Assembly (NCBI RefSeq): GCF_002973525.1
Contig: NZ_PVEN01000012.1
Location: forward strand, 124,001-188,000
DNA: 64,000 nucleotides
Direction of reading: 5' to 3'
Origin: Paraburkholderia sp. BL21I4N1
GTDB taxonomy: Bacteria > Pseudomonadota > Gammaproteobacteria > Burkholderiales > Burkholderiaceae
Part shown: piece after piece, positions 61,109 to 64,000 of the stretch
Position numbering within the stretch: the first letter of the stretch is position 1
Layout: each line of letters begins with the position of its first letter
Made by a program: the position numbers and the translations under genes
Notes under the pieces: model-generated
Databases searched by the model: none
What the model was told of the DNA's origin: nothing
Seen by the model: the letters and a program-made list of their open reading frames with translations, nothing else

Positions 61109-61939
61109 ATGATTCAGGTTTTTGCCGTATCGAGCGACCGGGGTGAAGTGCCACTGGAACTCCGCAAACTGGTCTTCCCCGGCGGCGAGGTCAACGTCAG
61201 CGTCGAGCTGGGCAAGCCCGCGCACACGCTGTGCATTCAGGCGCATCTGCCCAACGCCGAAGCGGTCATGACACTGCTCCTCGCGACCGACGCGCTGCGC
61301 CGCGGCTATCCGGGCACGCCGATCCTGTTGTCCCTGCCGTACGTGCCGTATGCCCGCCAGGACCGCGTGGCGAACCCAGGCGAAGCGCTCAGCGCGCGCG
61401 TCTTCTGCGACCTGATCAACGCGCAGCAGTATGCGCAGGTCGAAGTGCAGGACCCGCATAGCGATGTCGTGACCGCCCTGCTCGACCGCGTGACGATCGC
61501 CGATCCGCTGCCGTCGTTGCGCCGTGCGCTGGCAAGCCTGAATCCGGGCTTGAGTTCGCGCCGCGCCGCGCTGGTCGCACCGGACGCCGGCGCCCGCAAA
61601 CGCGTCATGCATCTGGCGCAGGCGCTGGAACTCGACGTGGTGTTTGCCGAAAAAGTGCGCAACACGCAGACCGGCAAGATCACCGGCACCCAGGTGGTGG
61701 GCGACTTGCCCGACGCGCCGCTGCTGGTGGTCGACGATATCTGCGACGGCGGTCGCACCTTCACCGAACTCGCCGCTGCGTTGCGCACCCGTCAGGCGGA
61801 ACAACGCCAGAGCCAGCCGCTGTACCTGTATGTCACGCACGGCATTTTCAGCAAGGGCCTCGCGCCGCTGCTCGAACACTACCAGACGGTTTTCACGCGC
61901 AACAACTGGACCAGCGACACGCGCTGCCAGCTGGTCTGA
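61109..61939 (+). CDS. prs: ribose-phosphate pyrophosphokinase, NAD-salvage type
   Basis: A 276-residue short PRPP synthetase: 'LPYVPYARQDRVANPGEALSARVFCDLIN', 'VEVQDPHSDVV', 'VAPDAGARKR' and the PRPP loop 'LLVVDDICDGGRTFTEL'. Shorter than housekeeping Prs (about 315). It would make the PRPP used by the NadV enzyme encoded 58 bp downstream. Confidence 0.9.
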   Translation: MIQVFAVSSDRGEVPLELRKLVFPGGEVNVSVELGKPAHTLCIQAHLPNAEAVMTLLLATDALRRGYPGTPILLSLPYVPYARQDRVANPGEALSARVFCDLINAQQYAQVEVQDPHSDVVTALLDRVTIADPLPSLRRALASLNPGLSSRRAALVAPDAGARKRVMHLAQALELDVVFAEKVRNTQTGKITGTQVVGDLPDAPLLVVDDICDGGRTFTELAAALRTRQAEQRQSQPLYLYVTHGIFSKGLAPLLEHYQTVFTRNNWTSDTRCQLV

Positions 61940-61997
61940 ACTGAACCCGAATCCACACCGGACACGACTCTGAATCCGAACTCGCCAGGAGATGTTG

Positions 61998-63710
61998 ATG
62001 AACGCCCCCGACCGCACGGAAGTCCTCGAAAAGAACCAGCTCGTCCCGTTCAATCTTGCCGATTTCTACAAGACCGGCCACCCGTCCATGTATCCGAAAG
62101 CGACCACCAAACTGGTCGCGAACTTCACGCCCCGTTCGGCGAAGTACGCGCCGGTGCTGCGCGAGCTGTTCGACGACAAGGTGGTCTGGTTCGGCCTGCA
62201 AGGCTTCATTCAGGAATTCCTGATCGACCTGTTCGGCGCCGAGTTCTTCCAGAAGTCGAAGGCGCAGGCCGTGCGCAAGTACAAGCGGCGCATGGACACG
62301 GCATTGGGACCTGATGCCGTGCCGGTCGCGAGCCTCGAGGCGCTGCACGACCTCGGCCACCTGCCGCTCGAAATCCGTTCGCTGCCGGAAGGCTCGCGGG
62401 TCGACATCAAGGTGCCGCCGGTGATTTTCATCAACACGCACCCGGATTTTCCGTGGGTGTCGACGTACTTCGAAACGGTGGTGAGCTGCGAATCTTGGAA
62501 GCCGTCCACGGTGGCCACGATTGCGTTCGAATTCCGCAAACTGCTGACCTACTTCGCGAATCTGACCGGCGCGCCGCTCGACTTCGTGAACTGGCAAGGT
62601 CACGATTTTTCGATGCGCGGCATGAGCGGCGTGCACGACGCGATGCGCTGTGGCGCGGGCCACCTGTTGTCGTTCACCGGCACGGACACGATTCCCGCGA
62701 TCGATTATCTCGAAGACCACTACGACGCGAATGCGGAGCGCGAGCTCGTCGGCGGGTCGATTCCGGCGTCGGAACACAGCGTGATGGCGCTGCGCATTCT
62801 GCTCACGCAGCAACGTCTCGAACGCGATCCGGCGCAAGCCATGCTCGACCCGAAGGCGTTGCGCCGCAAGGCCGAACTGGAAGTGATCCGCGAGTTCGTC
62901 ACCGAAGGCTACCCGCAAGGGATGGTCTCGCTCGTCAGCGACACGTTCGACTTCTGGAACGTGATGACGGTCATCGCGAAGGAACTGAAGGCGGATATTC
63001 TCGCCCGCCGGCCGGACGCGCTGGGCAACGCCAAGGTGGTGTTCCGCCCCGACTCCGGCGATCCGGTGAAAATCCTCACCGGCTATACGGACGACGAACT
63101 CGTGCCGGGCAACGACGGCACGCCCGCCGTCAGCGAATCGGGCCGCTACACGGTGAAGGCGAGCGGCGAGACGATCAGCGCGGCAGAGCGTACCGGCGCG
63201 GTGGAGTGTCTGTGGAACATCTATGGCGGGACCACCACGGAGCAAGGCTACAAGGTGCTGGATTCGCACGTCGGGCTGATCTACGGCGACTCGATCACGC
63301 TGACGCGCGCGCGCGACATCATGCTGCGCATGGCGGCCAAGGGATTCGCGTCGTGCAACGTGGTGCTCGGCATCGGCAGCTACGTGTATGGGATGAACTC
63401 GCGCGACACGTTCGGCTATGCGCTCAAGGCGATTTACGCCGAAGTGGATGGCGAAGCGGTCGACATCTATAAAGACCCGGCCACCGACGACGGCACCAAG
63501 AAATCGGCGAAGGGCCTGCCGCGCGTCGAGAAGGAAGGCGATCGCTTCGTGCTGTACGAACAGCAGACGGTCGAGCAGGCGGAAGGCGGTGCGCTGGTGC
63601 CGGTGTTCCGGAATGGCGAGTTGCTGGTGAAGCAGTCGCTGGCGGAGATTCGCGAGCGCTTGCAGTCGTCGTGGACGTGTCCGGAGGCGGGGTCGATTGT
63701 GTGGGGGTGA
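61998..63710 (+). CDS. nadV: nicotinamide phosphoribosyltransferase
   Basis: A 570-residue NadV/NAMPT enzyme converting nicotinamide and PRPP to NMN. Blocks include 'FNLADFYKTGHPSMYPKATTKLVANFTPRSAKY', 'FVNWQGHDFSMRGMSGVHDAMRCGAGHLLSFTGTDTIPAIDYL', 'SIPASEHSVM', 'VSLVSDTFDFWNV', 'VVFRPDSGDPVKIL' and 'GLIYGDSITL'. I use ATG 61998, with AGGAG at a proper distance, over ATG 61992, where the site would abut the codon. Confidence 0.93.
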   Translation: MNAPDRTEVLEKNQLVPFNLADFYKTGHPSMYPKATTKLVANFTPRSAKYAPVLRELFDDKVVWFGLQGFIQEFLIDLFGAEFFQKSKAQAVRKYKRRMDTALGPDAVPVASLEALHDLGHLPLEIRSLPEGSRVDIKVPPVIFINTHPDFPWVSTYFETVVSCESWKPSTVATIAFEFRKLLTYFANLTGAPLDFVNWQGHDFSMRGMSGVHDAMRCGAGHLLSFTGTDTIPAIDYLEDHYDANAERELVGGSIPASEHSVMALRILLTQQRLERDPAQAMLDPKALRRKAELEVIREFVTEGYPQGMVSLVSDTFDFWNVMTVIAKELKADILARRPDALGNAKVVFRPDSGDPVKILTGYTDDELVPGNDGTPAVSESGRYTVKASGETISAAERTGAVECLWNIYGGTTTEQGYKVLDSHVGLIYGDSITLTRARDIMLRMAAKGFASCNVVLGIGSYVYGMNSRDTFGYALKAIYAEVDGEAVDIYKDPATDDGTKKSAKGLPRVEKEGDRFVLYEQQTVEQAEGGALVPVFRNGELLVKQSLAEIRERLQSSWTCPEAGSIVWG

Positions 63711-63720
63711 GGATGGGACA

Positions 63721-63748
63721 AGCCCCGGCGTGAGGGTGCGCCGGGGTT
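63721..63748. terminator. hairpin after nadV
   Basis: CCCCGGCG pairs with CGCCGGGG across an 8-nt loop, extended by a G-T and an A-T pair. There is no clear T run after it, so it could be a terminator or an mRNA-stabilising stem. Confidence 0.6.
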
Positions 63749-63837
63749 CGACATGCGCCGCCGTCAGATCACGCGCATGACGCCCCTTCCGCTCTTGTAG
63801 TATTCGAGTCTCACAAAACCGATGCGCGGCTCAAGGT

Positions 63838-64000
63838 ATGACCAACTCGGACACGCAGCTTCCCTTTCAGGTGTCCGTCAACTTGACGGATGAGGACTTT
63901 ATCGCCGCGCATGTCGTGCTTTATTCGGCAAAACGCACGCTGCACAAGCGGTTGCGTTCGATCGGGATTGCCACGGCAGTTGGCGGTTTGTTCGGCTGGT
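63838..64000 (+). CDS. putative membrane protein, N-terminal fragment
   Basis: An open frame from ATG 63838 to the window edge (54 codons). It starts 'MTNSDTQLPFQVSVNLTDEDF', then a basic stretch and the beginning of a hydrophobic helix ('GIATAVGGLFGW'). The layout is like YcxB-type small membrane proteins, but too little is visible for a firm call. Confidence 0.5.
   Translation, partial: MTNSDTQLPFQVSVNLTDEDFIAAHVVLYSAKRTLHKRLRSIGIATAVGGLFGW

Overview
The window is GC-rich, densely coding and repeatedly organised in ATGA-overlapping operons. LysR, AraC and ABC-transporter families are abundant, and the porin, NrtR/nadV and EmrAB-NodT types are those of Burkholderiaceae. It most resembles a Burkholderia or Paraburkholderia accessory replicon or the accessory part of a chromosome (inference from gene content, not from a search). 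No rRNA, tRNA, insertion sequence or CRISPR array was seen.

Layout. 1-472: 3' end of a CobW-type GTPase. 661-4277: a sulfur-oxidation locus (Tat-exported DsrE-like protein, binding protein, c-type cytochrome, TsdA-like thiosulfate dehydrogenase). 4360-5216: a Tse1/Tae1-like type VI amidase toxin with a secreted candidate immunity protein. 5485-16832: two LysR-flanked catabolic/import operons. One holds an ArgH paralogue, an amino-acid ABC transporter and a class II aldolase. The other holds two polysaccharide deacetylases, an MmgE/PrpD protein and a second binding protein. 16789-25436: signalling and transport (PAS-chemoreceptor, CBS-PAS-GGDEF-EAL protein, amino-acid ABC permeases and binding protein, receiver-kinase hybrid, small membrane protein).

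25933-43985 is the most interesting stretch. It combines a CitE-like lyase, a PNPOx-like flavoprotein, a cystathionine beta-lyase, a GST, a class I glutamine amidotransferase, a LuxR solo, a NodT-EmrA-EmrB efflux operon, two AraC regulators, a glutamate-cysteine ligase, a hotdog thioesterase, a monofunctional prephenate dehydratase, a DAHP synthase and an acyl-CoA dehydrogenase without the usual catalytic Glu. This set closely mirrors tropodithietic acid (tda) biosynthesis: tdaB, tdaC, tdaD, tdaE, tdaI and malY/patB all have counterparts. I propose a sulfur-containing tropolone-like biosynthetic cluster with its own efflux pump and regulators. The glutamate-cysteine ligase, GST, amidotransferase and C-S lyase could form a thiol-installing cassette.

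44228-52455: an iron-siderophore island (Fur box, TonB receptor, ABC importer, PvdE/SyrD-type exporter) without a synthetase, carrying a 17-copy heptanucleotide repeat before the exporter. 52424-60164: LysR plus a catabolic operon (HpcH aldolase, LigI-like amidohydrolase, unknown 383-aa protein, aromatic-acid-type MFS, EAR-type beta-propeller, porin). 60276-63710: NAD salvage (NrtR divergent from prs-nadV, with a perfect 11-bp inverted repeat between them). The window ends inside a putative membrane protein.
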